DNA of 64,000 nucleotides from Boswellia sacra (GCA_013180625.2 SNVD02000498.1:1-64000); one strand, 5' to 3'; shown: positions 48,542-63,402, counted from the stretch's first letter. The notes: generated from the letters alone by a model not told the origin. Made by a program: numbers and translations.

Positions 48542-49189
48542 CTAACGGAGATTCAAATCCAATTTGCACTTTTTGTTTTGCCCTCCTGACCAATTAATTT
48601 GAGTACTAGCTGGGTCAGGTTCGTACTCTACTACTTGTAATTTGTCAAGTAACTCACCAGCAGAAGTGGCAGAAATAAGGATCTGTCTCGCCAAACGAGG
48701 GATAAAATTTTGTTCTACAGCTGCATCAACAAAACTTATTAAAAGATCAAAGAAATTGTTAACATTCAACAAACCTATGGGTTTTTTATGGAGGTTCAGT
48801 TGGGCCAGAGAGGCAATTTGAAAATTTTCTTCAAAAGTACCAAAGCCACCTGGTAAAGCAATAAAGGCATCTGAATTGATGAGCATATGTGCCATGCGTT
48901 CATGCATAGAGGAGACTTGTAACTCATGCCCAACCGTTTTTCCAACAATGCTTTCTATAGCCAAAGCTTTAGGAATAACTCCTAAAACTTGACTACCTCC
49001 TACACGTGCAGCTCTTGACACACAACCCATCAACCCGACGCTACCTCCCCCATAAACCACATGAATCTTTCTTTCAGCTAGTAGTCTACCAAGATAATTT
49101 GCTGCCTCGACAAACTCTTCACTTTTACCCGGTCGAGATCCACAAAATACACATATCTTTTGGATTCGACATTTTGAAGTCCCCTCCAT
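48542..49189 (-). CDS. LOG-family cytokinin riboside phosphate phosphoribohydrolase
   Basis: An intact, intronless 215-residue frame of the plant LOG family, which cleaves cytokinin nucleotides to active free bases in the cytosol. Rossmann-type start ICVFCGSRPGKSEEFVEAAN, then VYGGGSVGLMG (residues ~46-56), VLGVIPKALA, MHERMAHML (family MHxRKxEM; the arginine is kept, the lysine is methionine) and PGGFGTFEE (family PGGYGTxEE, catalytic glutamate kept). The length is normal. The C-terminus is unusual: a basic tail ending KLDLNLR, which contains an LxLxL pattern. It lies in sense orientation inside retrotransposon E2, between the post-pol ORF and the 3' LTR; sibling E1 lacks it. The stop codon is almost at the junction with retrotransposon sequence, so no 3' untranslated region came with it. 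Plant LOG genes normally contain several introns, so a spliced-RNA origin is inferred. Confidence 0.88.
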   Translation of the reverse strand: MEGTSKCRIQKICVFCGSRPGKSEEFVEAANYLGRLLAERKIHVVYGGGSVGLMGCVSRAARVGGSQVLGVIPKALAIESIVGKTVGHELQVSSMHERMAHMLINSDAFIALPGGFGTFEENFQIASLAQLNLHKKPIGLLNVNNFFDLLISFVDAAVEQNFIPRLARQILISATSAGELLDKLQVVEYEPDPASTQINWSGGQNKKCKLDLNLR

Positions 49190-49238
49190 GTTTATGCAAC
49201 TCTCTAACTATGTGTGAAGAAGAGAACAAGAGATGTGG

Positions 49239-49245
49239 TATTTAT
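49239..49245 (-). promoter_or_regulatory. TATA-like box upstream of the LOG gene
   Basis: Minus strand CCATAAATACC lies 50 bases before the start codon, followed by pyrimidine-rich TTGTTCTCTTCTTCACAC, a plausible start site. This and ~150 bases further upstream are absent from E1, so they belong to the inserted segment. The call rests on position and base composition alone. Confidence 0.45.
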
Positions 49246-49762
49246 GGAGTGCAAAAAGGTATGCTAATGATGACATCCAAATAGGTGGCTCGGCTGCTTG
49301 TTGAAAAATTCAACAATTATGCATAGAAATTCAAAAAAGATGATGAAATAAGACACCATAAGTCAAACAAAAGATATTAAAAAATGACAGCTATAAGGCA
49401 TTAAAATTCAAAAATGATGGCACGCATGCATATGTACAGGTTGTTGTGACTGTGGCTCACATCTTCCTCTGGTTTTATGTCTAGAAACGGCTTAAACACC
49501 TTCTATGAGTTGGCACTACAAGAATTTTTATTATATTTATCACTTCTCATTTTTTTTATTTGACAGTTTTATAAAAAAGTGAGATATATAAAATTACTCT
49601 TAAAGTCAAACCGAATTTTTTTACATTTTTCTCACTTTTTGTCTTTTTCTTATTGTATATTTATCGTATTTTAAAATGGTATGACAAATATGAAATTAGG
49701 GTTCTTTCTTATGCTATATTTTTCATTTCCCTCTATCTTTTCCCTCTATCTTTTCACATTTC

Positions 49763-51700
49763 TCTAGCCGTCTCGGTTCACTCCTTCCCTCGTCGTGCAT
49801 CACCACTTCCTGACTTACATCAGTCACCTCAATGATTTCGATTTCACTATCCATCTTACATTTTCTTCTCAAATAAATTTGCTTTTATCTCGTTTAATTT
49901 CAATCTCTTGCTTTCAATCATCTCTTTCACACATCCATGCCCTGCTTTGTTCTCGATCATCGCTTAAATCGGTTGCTAAACTTTCATGAATGGCACGATT
50001 TAGTAATTTGAGAACAGATTTGTAAATATAAAGGTAAGATTTGGTGATTTGAGGAGAGTTTTGAAATAGTGATAGTGTGGGTTTTATTGGATCTATTTTT
50101 TTTTATCTTCTTTTCCGTACACTGATTTTTTAGAGTATTTGATTGTTGTTTGTTTAAAATGTTAATTACTTCATTCTTTTTATTACTAAAATTTTTATGG
50201 ATTTAGTTGTTAACATTTCTCTTTGAGCAGCAAAGGTGTCTACTTGTCTGGGTCTGGCATTTAGGCGTGTCATCATCAACAAGCAATTTAGCTCTCGGGT
50301 ACGCCTCGACACACTGCTTTTGATTTGCTGTTTTATCAAACACAGATTAGTGATTAATTTTCAATTGAATTTTTTTTTTGGTATCAAGCGTTGTTCTGCA
50401 ATAGATTTGTTGATCTTTCTTGTTCCTTATTTATCTATTTTTGGATATCAAGTGTTGGGTTGTCGCTAGCTTGTTTCTATTGCTGTTGTTCATGTGCTGT
50501 TTTGCTGCTACTTTGGATTTTGTGGTGGATGGATGGTGGGTTTTGTTCTTGGTGGTTGGAGGAGGCAGCAATGAGGTGGTTATTTTATAATTTTCTTGCG
50601 TTTTCTCGGCCACCAAACAGTGGGTTTTTTTTTCTTTAATTTTGTGGTGGATAGATGGTGGGTTTTGCTCTTGGTTTAATTTTCTTTAGCCAGTCACACA
50701 CTTCCTGGGTTTTTTTTGGCAACTTTTATTGAAGAAAACTCAATTAATTTGGAGGTGCATAAAACTTTTATAAAGTTGAGAATCATTTGATATCAACCAG
50801 TTTATCAAATAAGCAGATTATTGCATGCCTGCCTTTATGCTTCGTCATTTTATATAAAATCGTATAATCATCCTTTAAAAGGAAAAACATCACTTATGCA
50901 TTGCTTTTTTGAGATAAGGATCAATTTAAACTCAATTAATTGAATGAATTAAAGAAGCAACTATTCTTCCATGTTTAAGAGCTTAAATTAATAAAATAAA
51001 ACGTTTTTTTTCAAAATTATATTTATTTTTGTGATATTCAAATTTTTGTTTTGTATTTTTTACATTCAATTTTGTGTTGTATTTTTGGACTTGTTTAATG
51101 AATAAGTGGGAATTTTTGTGAACAAAATTTGATATTATGTTGACTTTTGGAGTTGGTACTATGTCTTTTGTTTTACTTTGAGATTTTGATTATTTGGGTT
51201 TCTTGAATTTGGTTAATTTCACATTTTGTGTTATTGGATTTTGTTGGAAAAAAGAGTTATTGGCTAAAAGTTAGAAACAATCAATGAAAATGATTGAAAT
51301 TCATCCAGTAAATCTATATGGGTTTGGCTTCTCTAAATATAGTACTATTTGAGTAAAATGCAACTACTAATTGAAATAAGTGGTGGGCTTCAATGGAGTG
51401 AATTGATTAAATTTATCGATTAAATCAAATTGAACAAATAAATTAAAGTAAATTGAAGACCTTGCTGAGAAATAATTTAGATTTGGTTAACTTGCCTGGA
51501 TGGAGTATATGGTTACTTTACATACATGGGGACAGTGTTCTTGGCCTCTCACAGTCTAGCTTTTGTCTGTGTTGATCTTATTCTCTTGTTTTTGATTATT
51601 GATTTCCAGTACTGGTCAGGGCCTCTAAACTTTCAAATATGTGAGATGTGATGTTATCTTGGTTGTCAAAACAAATGATCTCGTGACTATCTTAATAGCT
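49763..51700 (+). other. CACTA element 3 interior, unidentified sequence
   Basis: After the left end shared with element 1, this stretch contains pyrimidine-rich sequence resembling a plant 5' untranslated region. Near 50230-50310 an exon-like piece (GTGTCTACTTGTCTGGGTCT...) follows an AG. I recognise no gene. Confidence 0.4.
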
Positions 51701-51790
51701 GCATCTCAACATGGTGAGGTTGAGTTTTAAGCAGACACCTTTTTTTTGTGAATGCACAAGAATATTGAGTATTTATGCTTCATTTGTCAG

Positions 51791-52281
51791 GTACTCAGAT
51801 ATCTCATCAGAAGAAATTGAGAAGATCTGTCCTGCATGTCGTGGCATTTGTTATTGCAAGGCATGCTTATGTGGGGACAATATGATAAAGGTATTTATTC
51901 CTGGATTAAAGGGAAATAACAATTTTATTTGATATGGTTTTGATTTTAAAAGAGGTATGGTCGTGTTATTAATATATTTTTTACTGAGTTGCAGGTAAGG
52001 ATACGGGAAATACCCGTCCTAGACAAGTTGCAATATCTACACAGCCTCTTGTCTGCTGTGTTTCCTGTGATTAAGCAGATCCATCAGATACAGTGCTATG
52101 AAGTGGAACTGGAAAAAAAGCTTTGTGGTAAGAAACTCAATTGTTGAATTTTTCTGTATATAACACTTGCGCATAATTTGACAATTTTGCAACTATTTTC
52201 CAGGCAATGAAATTGAACTTGTTAGGGCAAAATTGAACACAGATGAACAGATGTGCTGGTACCACCTTGAGAACTTTCAAA
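51791..52281 (+). pseudogene. Captured fragment of a JMJ25/IBM1-type demethylase
   Basis: Three exons with GT-AG introns. Exon 51791-51890 gives YSDISSEEIEKICPACRGIC then YCKACLCGDN. Exon 51995-52128 gives VRIREIPVLDKLQYLHSLLS and KQIHQIQCYEVELEKKLC. Exon 52204 onward gives NEIELVRAKLNTDEQMC, where homology ends. The cysteine pattern (CPACRG.CYCKACL) and what follows are the zinc-finger region N-terminal to the JmjC domain in plant KDM3-group H3K9 demethylases such as IBM1 and JMJ25. The catalytic JmjC domain is absent, so there is no enzyme activity. In the intact gene this protein removes H3K9 methylation from genes. Confidence 0.88.
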
Positions 52282-52599
52282 GTAATTTTTTTGTTAACAC
52301 CATTTGTTTCAAAGCAATGAAATTATATTGTTGGTACATCATAGAGCTTGATCTTGATCTTGTTTTCAGTGTTCCACACGGCCTCATACAAAATTGAAGA
52401 ACAAATTATTTGCCTGATTAGTTTGTTAGTTAGAGATCTTGCCTTATTCTTTGAATTCATCTGATGTCTTGTCTTTTTGTTTGAGTTTATGAACTGGAGG
52501 ATGTTAAGTTGTCACATAGATTATAATTCATGCATGAACTTTAATATGGACAGTAATGCTTCTTACTTCTGAGTTCTTAAAATCATGTACTTCAAAATT

Positions 52600-55500
52600 A
52601 GTCTTTTTAATTTTAATATGGATAGAAATGCTTCTTACTCCACGTCCACATGCAATGTTTTATTGCCAAGAATGATGCTAGAAATTTTTGGTGTTTCCCA
52701 CTATGAAAAATTTGCTGCAGTGAATGCTCAGCTTGATGATTCACTTTAATGTTCTCCTATCTTGTTTTATGTCTCAATGAGTTGATGATTCACTTTAATG
52801 TTCTCCTGTAGATCATGGACCAGTGAAATAATTTTATTGCTAAGCATAATTTTATTCTTTTCACAAACCCTCCTGCTTCTTCTAAACATTTGAAATAATT
52901 TTCCATTATAGAATCAATGTCACCAAGTCGCCCTTTGAAGACCTTGTGAACTCTTTCAATTTTTTTTTTCTTTTTTCAAAATTCTGATCTCTATTTCTCT
53001 CTTCAATAATTTCACTACCGAGAGGGAGAGAGAGAAAGAGAAACCCTAGCTCCGCTCGGACTTCAGTGGAAGATTTAATGTCTGTTGTGGTTTACTTTGA
53101 ACTGATTTCAGGTATTTTTCTCCTCCAATTTCCTTATTTTTCTCCCTTCGTGAATAGATCTGTTGTGGTTCACTTGTTGGGTCTCGCTCAGACTTTGTGA
53201 ATTAATGATTCTAAGAATGTCTTTAAGCTTGCTTATGGTTTTATTTCTCTTTCTCTTTTCTTAGATTTATTGCTTGCTTTTGTATTTCTGGATATCTAAT
53301 GGTTACTGATATGTAAGATTACTGTCTTATATCTCCTGCAAATTTTCATTATTGTGCGCATGGGTATGAGCATTGATAATAAAATATATGGGATGCAAAT
53401 GAGTGAAATTTATATGGATATTTTTGTGAAATTTGTTAGTTGATACATTTTTTTTAATTTTTAGTCAGTCAGTCAATTGATATAGCATGTTGAAAAGGAT
53501 ATTTCGAAGCTTAATTTGATTGATGAATGTTGTGGCGCGTCTGTGCAACTTGATTCCATTTGTTTTGCTCTTGAACTGTTTCAAATTTATTTGAAATTTT
53601 ACTAGTACTGATTTCTATCATCTCTGCTAATGTTTTCTGTTTAATAATTTAGGGATAGTGTTGGAACATGGCAATGGAGATTACTCAGTTTTTATTGGTT
53701 GCGTAATCAGCTGATGCAAATATTCGAAATGAGGCAGGGTCTAATCTTAGGCAATAGTTATTAATCTGTTGGGAAAAGATCATAGTTGTTTTTTTATCTA
53801 AACCTGGCAATAGTTATTAATCAATTTGAAACAATCTAAATTTGAGACAAAAGTTTCCAATTGTGATATGCTCTCAGTATTCTATCTTAAAGTTTTGGGC
53901 GGTGGAGTATCAGAATCATTAATTTGATCATATGATGTATCTGTCCTGTCCTAATGACAATAAGTCTCATGCTACTAGCCTATGTTCCAAAAAATATTTG
54001 TTGTTTTTCAGAAATCTAGGTAGATTTATGAATTAAGCACTGCCATTTCAAGAGACGCCCTTGGTAAACTGTATTAAAAGTTTATCTGAGGTGGAGGATA
54101 AGCGGGACTATATAAATCCCTCACCACCCTTTCATAAATACTTCTCTTTCTTCCACACCCTTCTCTTTTCTTCCTTTGATTAGCTTTATTCTTGTTAAGA
54201 TATGTGTTTGCTGAAAAACTAGCAATTCAAAGAACTTTTTCCAATATTTTTGCTGTTGCATTTGTCTCATTTATACAATATTTAATGAACAAACCAATTA
54301 GTGGCTGTCTGAGAGCTTCCAGTTCATACAAGGAATCCCAGGTCTGAAGCCTCTCGCTCTCTCTCTCTCTCTGTATGTCTGTGTGTTTTTGGTAATCTTG
54401 TTTTTGAATGTGGGTACTGGGTGGGTTTCGTTTTTTTGACTTCCTGGAGGTCGAGAAACATGTTTCAAGTCTTTGAAGGTCAAATGTGAGTGATTTCTTG
54501 AAGAAAGTTTGGTGGGTTTTGGTTGTTTTTAGTGAGGAAAATGATACTCCGTGCTTGTTGCTGAGAATGTAGGAAACTGTGGAGATTTTTATAATTCTTG
54601 TGAGTTACATTTTCGTCACTGTCTTTAACCAAATTTTCTTCAAACATGGAGTTTCTTATGAATGTTAATCAACTTCGATTGAGAATTGATTTATTACGTA
54701 ATTTATTTGCCCAATAAGGAGTTTTCCTCTTAAAAGAAGAGATTTTGACACCAATGCTTCTGTGTATGACAGATTTTCAGCTCAAAAGCTGATTTATGCA
54801 GTGCTTTTGATGTAAAATCAAATTTGCTGTAACAATTAGGGCAAGTTCAAATCCCCACTTTGCATTTAAGGTTTGGAGTCACTACCTTCCTTGTTCTTTT
54901 TAATTCCAGTTATTCTTTTTATTTGGATTCCATGTTCAGAAATGGAAATGCTCTGTTTCTTGCTCTTTCGTTTCTTAGCTACTAAATTTATGTTTAAGCA
55001 TTATCCAAAGAGCTGGGCATTATTATAATGTTTTAATTTTTGTGAATGATTTGAGGACAATCCCCCTCTCTCTCTCTATCTGTGTTTGGTTTCAGTTTCT
55101 TAGTTTCAGATACTCTTGAGAGTTTTTCAAGGGTATAGTTTTGCATATAATTATGCTGTTTACTAAATATTCCATGCCATGCATCAGTTATCAAGCCCCC
55201 TTTTGACAAGGAGAGGAATAATTAAGAAAGTTGAAAAAGACGTGCTTTTTAGGATTTTGAATTGCATACTATACTGGCTTTCCTTTCTCTCTTTTGCAAA
55301 AGGGTTATTCTTTTGCATCTTTCTCTGCAATGACTTTGCTTTAGATAATTTTGATTAATACAGGCACCTTTTCTTAATACTTCTTTAAATTTTAGATTTA
55401 TATTCCTATTTATATGTGAGTCGGTGTGATGAGGTAAAATGTTTCCTGAAACTTTCAACTTTTTTAGTTGAGTTGGAGATATACTTTGTGGTTCCTTTAG

Positions 55501-56180
55501 CTCAAAGTCTTGAATCTTAACTGTAATTTGTACACTAAAGAAGCTTTCTGATGTAGGACAAGTTAGGATATTTTTATTTGATTTTTAGGGATTATCCTTC
55601 CTATTATAAGGAATTCTAATTGGGATTGTTTTCCTATTTTTCAAAATGTTGGTTGGTATGTGCAAGTTTTAAAATAATGTTCATTTCGACTATAGAGGTT
55701 TAAATCATTCTGTGTAAAATAGTGTGAAGAAAGAGTCAGGTTATGATAGTTCTAGCTTCTTGTTGATGTGAAACTAAGCCTTTTCCCTGTCAGTTCAGTT
55801 AAAATCTAGCGCTATAAAGAACATATATATCTCTCTTCGGGAGAATGCTCTGATAAGCTTGTTTCCCAATTAAGTTTTCAACTTTACTGGGTTTCTTGAT
55901 CATTTCAATAGCTAGTTCTATTTATTTAAACATTTTCTGCTTTCTAATCTTTATACTGCTTTTGTTGCAAAAAGATTCTGAGCCACTTGTTTTCTATTAG
56001 AGTTTGATTTGTGTTGTATCTTTGCTTCATAAGTACACTTGTTTTGGTCAAGTGGTAACTTAGAACAAATTATAAATGAAATATTTTTTAGAGGGCTTCC
56101 ATCTTGTTCCAAACATGTCAACTAAATATAGACACTGTTTCTTTACCTTGCTTTTACTAATGCTGTAAATCTAAATGTTA
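52600..56180 (+). other. CACTA element 3 interior, untranslated-like sequence
   Basis: Long T-rich, intron-like sequence without recognised coding exons. 53020-53060 (GAGAGAAAGAGAAACCCTAG) looks like a host 5' untranslated leader, and CT runs lie at 54355-54372 and 55063-55078. Confidence 0.45.
54109..54116 (+). promoter_or_regulatory. Possible captured core promoter
   Basis: GGACTATATAAATCCCTCACC-type sequence with a consensus TATATAAA, followed ~30-70 bases later by C/T-rich transcription-start-like sequence (CTTCTCTTTCTTCCACACCC). It points in the + direction toward the captured exons. Inference only. Confidence 0.4.
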
Positions 56181-56206
56181 TGCTGTAGACCATTGCATTT
56201 GTGTGT

Positions 56207-56310
56207 AGCAACATGGAATGTGGCAGTTGTTAAAAGGTGGGTTGACGTCGCATCTCCAGTAGAAATTGCTAATGCAATTGACATTCCCAGCCCTGTTCTG
56301 AAGCAGATGA
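56207..56310 (+). pseudogene. Captured exon-like piece, unidentified
   Basis: The frame reads VAVVKRWVDVASPVEIANAI then DIPSPVLKQM, directly before the UDP-sugar pyrophosphorylase exons. It looks like real protein, but I cannot place it in a family. It may be the preceding exon of the same gene or of another. Confidence 0.4.
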
Positions 56311-56322
56311 TATTATGACATC

Positions 56323-59482
<3,160 letters not shown>

Positions 59483-59699
59483 GTAAATATTTTCATATTA
59501 CTCATAACTGTTCCTGTATCCGCATCATGTGTAGTAGCTTAGTTGAATTTCTAAAAATCCTTCAAATTTCTTACGTTATATCTGGATGCTATGAAACAAC
59601 TTTAAAACTGAAAGAAGTACGTTGTACCCTAGATACCTACATGATTACTATAAGTCAACTTTAAAATCTGTTCTGCAAGGTGGAAAAGTTATTGAAGGA

Positions 59700-60400
59700 A
59701 TAACAAACACACACACACACACCACTCCAAAAGCAAAGGTATAAACAAGCTGGTTCACATGGATGAGATACTCTTGGAATTTTTCGAGTTCATCAGTTTG
59801 AGAAAGTGGAGTAATTCCGCATCACCAGTCAAAATGGATGAGATACAAACACAGCGTCGTTTGCTTTCTGTTTTTCTTTATCCATGTCTTACTGCACGCC
59901 AACGCACAAATCCCAACGGCATCAAGGCATTTTTAAAAATTAAAAATTAAGGCATTTTTAATACTTTATGAAGCGGGGTTCTGTTGCAATGTTATATTTT
60001 GTTTGAGAAGTTTAGTTTATAGTTTGTTTCATATGAAATTGTCGGAAAGATGATACTAGATGGGTTGTTTTAACTATATAAGGGTGCAATGATTAGACTT
60101 ATTTCACTTGAGTTAAATATTAGTGGTTGAATTATCCAAATTATTATTGTTTTACTTAAATGTAGCTGAAGTGGGTGGATTTTACTGTTTTTGGAATCTA
60201 AGCTGATAAAATTTTAAGACAAAAATTGTTTAGTTCTACGTTTATCTATTTTTCCCTCTTTTTTGGTGGGAAATAGACTTGTGTTACCTGGCATTGAGTG
60301 TTTTAATGTGTGGCTAATGGGGTATTAGCTTTATATAATTTTATTTTTCTTTGAAGGATATGTTAGACTTCCGCTTGTTGCTTAATGAGGTCTATTGATT
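59700..60400 (+). other. CACTA element 3, sequence between two captured genes
   Basis: No exon recognised. A short (AC)n tract lies near 59706-59722. The junction between the UDP-sugar pyrophosphorylase and HAD pieces lies somewhere here. Confidence 0.5.
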
Positions 60401-60406
60401 GTGTAG

Positions 60407-60754
60407 AAAGAATTAGGTGTTACTTGGGACGTGGATTTGTATGGTGAGTTGCTTAAAATTGGAGGTAGGAAGGAAAGGTACAGTCTTTTTGTGCAAGTTT
60501 GATAGTTTTGTACAAAGGCTTGCTACCTAGAAATGAATAAGACACTAAAGATAACTAGAAATCTTAGACCAATACTGATTTTGGTTCTTATAGGATGACA
60601 ACCTACTTTAACAAGACCGCTTGGCCAGAGAAGGCACCAAAGAGTGAAGAAGAAAGAAAGGAATTCATAGCTGCTCTTCGCAAGCGGAAGACAGAGTTGT
60701 TCATGGCCCTAATTGAAAAAAAATTACATACTGCTTTCGGCCTGGAGTTGCAAA
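60407..60754 (+). pseudogene. Captured fragment of a CbbY-like HAD hydrolase
   Basis: Exon 60407-60477 gives KELGVTWDVDLYGELLKIGG. The next exon, 60594-60754, gives MTTYFNKTAWPEKAPKSEEE, RKEFIAALRKRKTELFMALI and EKKL, then shifts frame where the family continues LPLRPGVAKL. This matches plant chloroplast haloacid-dehalogenase proteins of the CbbY-like group (Arabidopsis At4g39970 type), which dephosphorylate small phosphorylated metabolites. The piece covers only the cap region after the first catalytic motif; the nucleophile DxD and later motifs are absent, so it is inactive. Confidence 0.85.
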
Positions 60755-60907
60755 GTTGGTTATCATCTGATCTTTTACTTATTTATGCCTTGCCCAGTAC
60801 TTAGATGGTTGAGTTTGTTAGGTATATAGCTGGAATTGCATTATCGTCAATCTTGCTTTATTAATATGGAAATGCATGCATGATTTTGGTTCTATTTTGT
60901 TGTTTAG

Positions 60908-61790
60908 ATTTTGAAGGAGGTGACTATGTATTCTATCATTGGTGTGAAGAGAATGGGAGAGCTTGACGATAAACCATTCCTTACTGTTCTAAAGACAAAA
61001 TTTGCTGGTGTAGAAGTAGAGGAGAAAGCAATTGAACTGTCTTCTGTATGGGAGGATTATCTACGGGATCCTACTTGGCATCCTTTTAAAAAAATCATGG
61101 ATATGGAAAGAAATTGTGAGGTATGCAACCGCCTTCTATTTTTTATTTTTTTATTTTTTTAATTTTAAGCTATGCATCTCTCATTTCTATTATGTAAAAA
61201 ACAAAGAAGAAAATACTTTTTTTTTTGTGATAATATCCATTATATTATAAAAAATTATTGGTTGAGAATATATACTTATACATTGTAAAAGGGATTTATT
61301 GCAAAGGGTGCAAATCCTTAGGAGATTTTTGGCACTTTCATCAGTTTTAGTTTGGCCGTTCACTTGATGTCAATTAATTTAATGTGCATGCATGGTTGTA
61401 GACTGCAATGATGGTTCTATCCACTCAAATATTCCTATGTCAAGATGGTCTTAACATCTCTTAGCTCATTTAAGTAATTTGTTGTTCTTTATTTTCTTTT
61501 ATGTCCCTCCCTAAGTGATTCACAAATTATATCTTTAATACCTTCCTTTTACAATTTTGAGTAACATTTATGTTATTCCATTTTTGTGCTATTCACTGTA
61601 CTGATGTTTTTAATCTATGTGTCATGGAGCATTAATAGTTATTAATGATGTTGTTGCTGTTATTTCAATTGGATATATATATATATAGTTTCAATTTAAT
61701 TATTTTTCTGTTGCGTTTGAATTATATGAGTGTGGTTGTTTTTATTGGCTGAAATGCAGGAGCAACAGGTGAAAACGGGTGAAAAGTGCA
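60908..61790 (+). pseudogene. Captured XH-domain fragment of an IDN2/FDM-like protein
   Basis: Exon 60908-61120 gives IIGVKRMGELDDKPFLTVLK, KTKFAGVEVEEKAIELSSVW and DYLRDPTWHPFKKIMDME, then a GTATGC donor. A possible next exon starts at 61761 after ATGCAG with EQQVKTGEKC. IGVKRMGELD.KPF and L..P.WHPFK are hallmarks of the XH domain of IDN2 and FACTOR OF DNA METHYLATION proteins, which act with dsRNA in RNA-directed DNA methylation. The zinc-finger, XS and coiled-coil parts are missing, so this is a captured C-terminal piece. Confidence 0.87.
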
Positions 61791-62039
61791 ACTGCTGTTT
61801 AAGAACTGCAAGTGTCTTTATATGCTTCAGTTGTTCTTTTTCTGATACTATTTAATTTGCTTGTTGACATGTCTACTATTATGATTGTTACAAGGAACTA
61901 TTTATATATCCCTTTAATTAAACACTCACACAGATCATTTATTTCAATAGTGTATGATAAATCTAGAAGAGATATTTGTGTGTTGTATATGCCAAATTGG
62001 ATTATTGACAGAATCGCACAAGGTAAAAAAATTGGTGTG

Positions 62040-62850
62040 AGTGTAATACGCCAAATATTGTAAATCTTCAAAAAATTTACTGTTTCAAACCATATTTTTC
62101 GGTCAAAAGCGCCAAATATAATAAAGATTAAAAAAATATTTGTCAGCACGAAATGACAAATATGATCAAATTTAAAATCATATTTATCGGTCAAAAAACG
62201 TCAAATTTGTTGAAATTAAAAAAATTTAACCGTTAGCAAGCCATATTTATCGGGCAAAAAGCGATAAATATGATACAATTTAAAAAATTTAACCGTTGGA
62301 ACCTAACAAATTTGTCAAAAAAATGACAAATATGTGATTTCTCTACAGTTCAAAATACGCCAAATATTGTAAATATAAAAATTTACTGTTTCAAAAATAT
62401 TTATCATTAAAGCGCCAAATATAATAAAGATTAAAAAAATATTTGTCAGTTCGAAGTGACAAATATGATCAATTTTAAAAAAGTTACCGTTGTAGAATCA
62501 TATTTATCTGTAACAAAATGCCAAATATGGTAAAATTTAAAAAATTAAACCGTTAGCAAGCCATATTTATCGGTCAAAAAGCGATAAATATAGTACAATT
62601 GAAAAAATTAGACCATTAGAACATTCCAAATTTGTCAAAAAAGTGACAAATATGTGATTACTTCTACAGTATATTTTTAGTTATACTTGGCGCTTTTTTG
62701 CGCCAAATATTGTTTATACAATATTTGACGTTTTGACCGACCGTCAAATATTGTCAAATATACCATATTTGGCGGTGCCATTGGTGTCATTTTTTTTACC
62801 GTAAAATATTTACATATTTGACGGGCAAAGACCGCCAAATATGGCTTTTT
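62040..62850. repeat. Right subterminal repeat array of CACTA element 3
   Basis: A ~302-bp unit occurs twice (about 62050-62350 and 62352-62650), with CGCCAAATATTGTAAAT, TTACTGTTTCAAA, AATGACAAATATGATC and CATATTTATCGG motifs. It is followed by the TTGGCG/CGCCAA palindromes shared with element 1 (62690-62850). These are likely transposase-binding sites. Confidence 0.85.
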
Positions 62851-62864
62851 TTCTTGTAGTGTAG

Positions 62865-63402
62865 GGATATGCTTCTCATCCAGTTTTCTTATAAACTGGC
62901 AAATAGGGTCGTTTTGAGTCAGATTCCCAAGACTATAGCGTTCCTGCTCATCTCGGAATTGTGTCCACAAATTAAAAATTTCACGCTGCACAAGTCCACA
63001 AGAATGCGTCTCAACAGTCATTCGGATATTATCCAAAGACTCCTTACTCAGTCCATTCTTGATGAACTGTAGTTTATCCTCTCGATTGTTAGACAAATAT
63101 CCCAAGGAGCGGCAACGCTGATTACAAGTCCATCTTGCACATCTGGGACAAACTTGTAACCTTTTCGCTCTTCGCTTTTTGGCATAAGAGCTTTTTCCCA
63201 TACCTGGCATGTGAAAAACAAGATTATCTGAAAATTCATAAGAAAATCGAACCTTGGCTTCAATTAACCATCTTACTTTGATAGGCATACCCTTATGCAT
63301 CAACATCCTTACTCTTTCTGCGCGGGCTTTGTAAATTTTAAGCAAATCATTTGGAGGAAGAGAGGGAAAAAGTTTGTGCAGATTTGAGAGAATGGTGTCC
63401 AT
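62865..63402 (-). CDS. E2 post-pol ORF with Cys-rich motif, unknown function
   Basis: An open frame of about 180 residues downstream of pol in the retrotransposon. From the methionine at 63402: MDTILSNLHKLFPSLPPNDL, a helical basic region, then KKRRAKRLQVCPRCARWTCN and QRCRSLGY, a CPRC...C...C cluster that could bind zinc, then helical LSKESLDNIRMTVETHSCGL and LWTQFRDEQERYSLG. An upstream in-frame ATG at 63447 is possible. The CACTA element entered just before the last few codons; E1 shows the original end (HIPNS then stop). It lies where Athila elements carry an env-like gene, but I see no signal peptide or membrane anchor. No function can be named. Confidence 0.6.

Noticed and set aside
54298..54483. 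Minus-strand 61-residue frame
   Set aside because: Short, overlaps a CT microsatellite, and runs opposite to all recognised cargo.
61898..62194. Minus-strand 98-residue frame near the end of CACTA element 3
   Set aside because: AT-rich subterminal sequence without any recognised motif.
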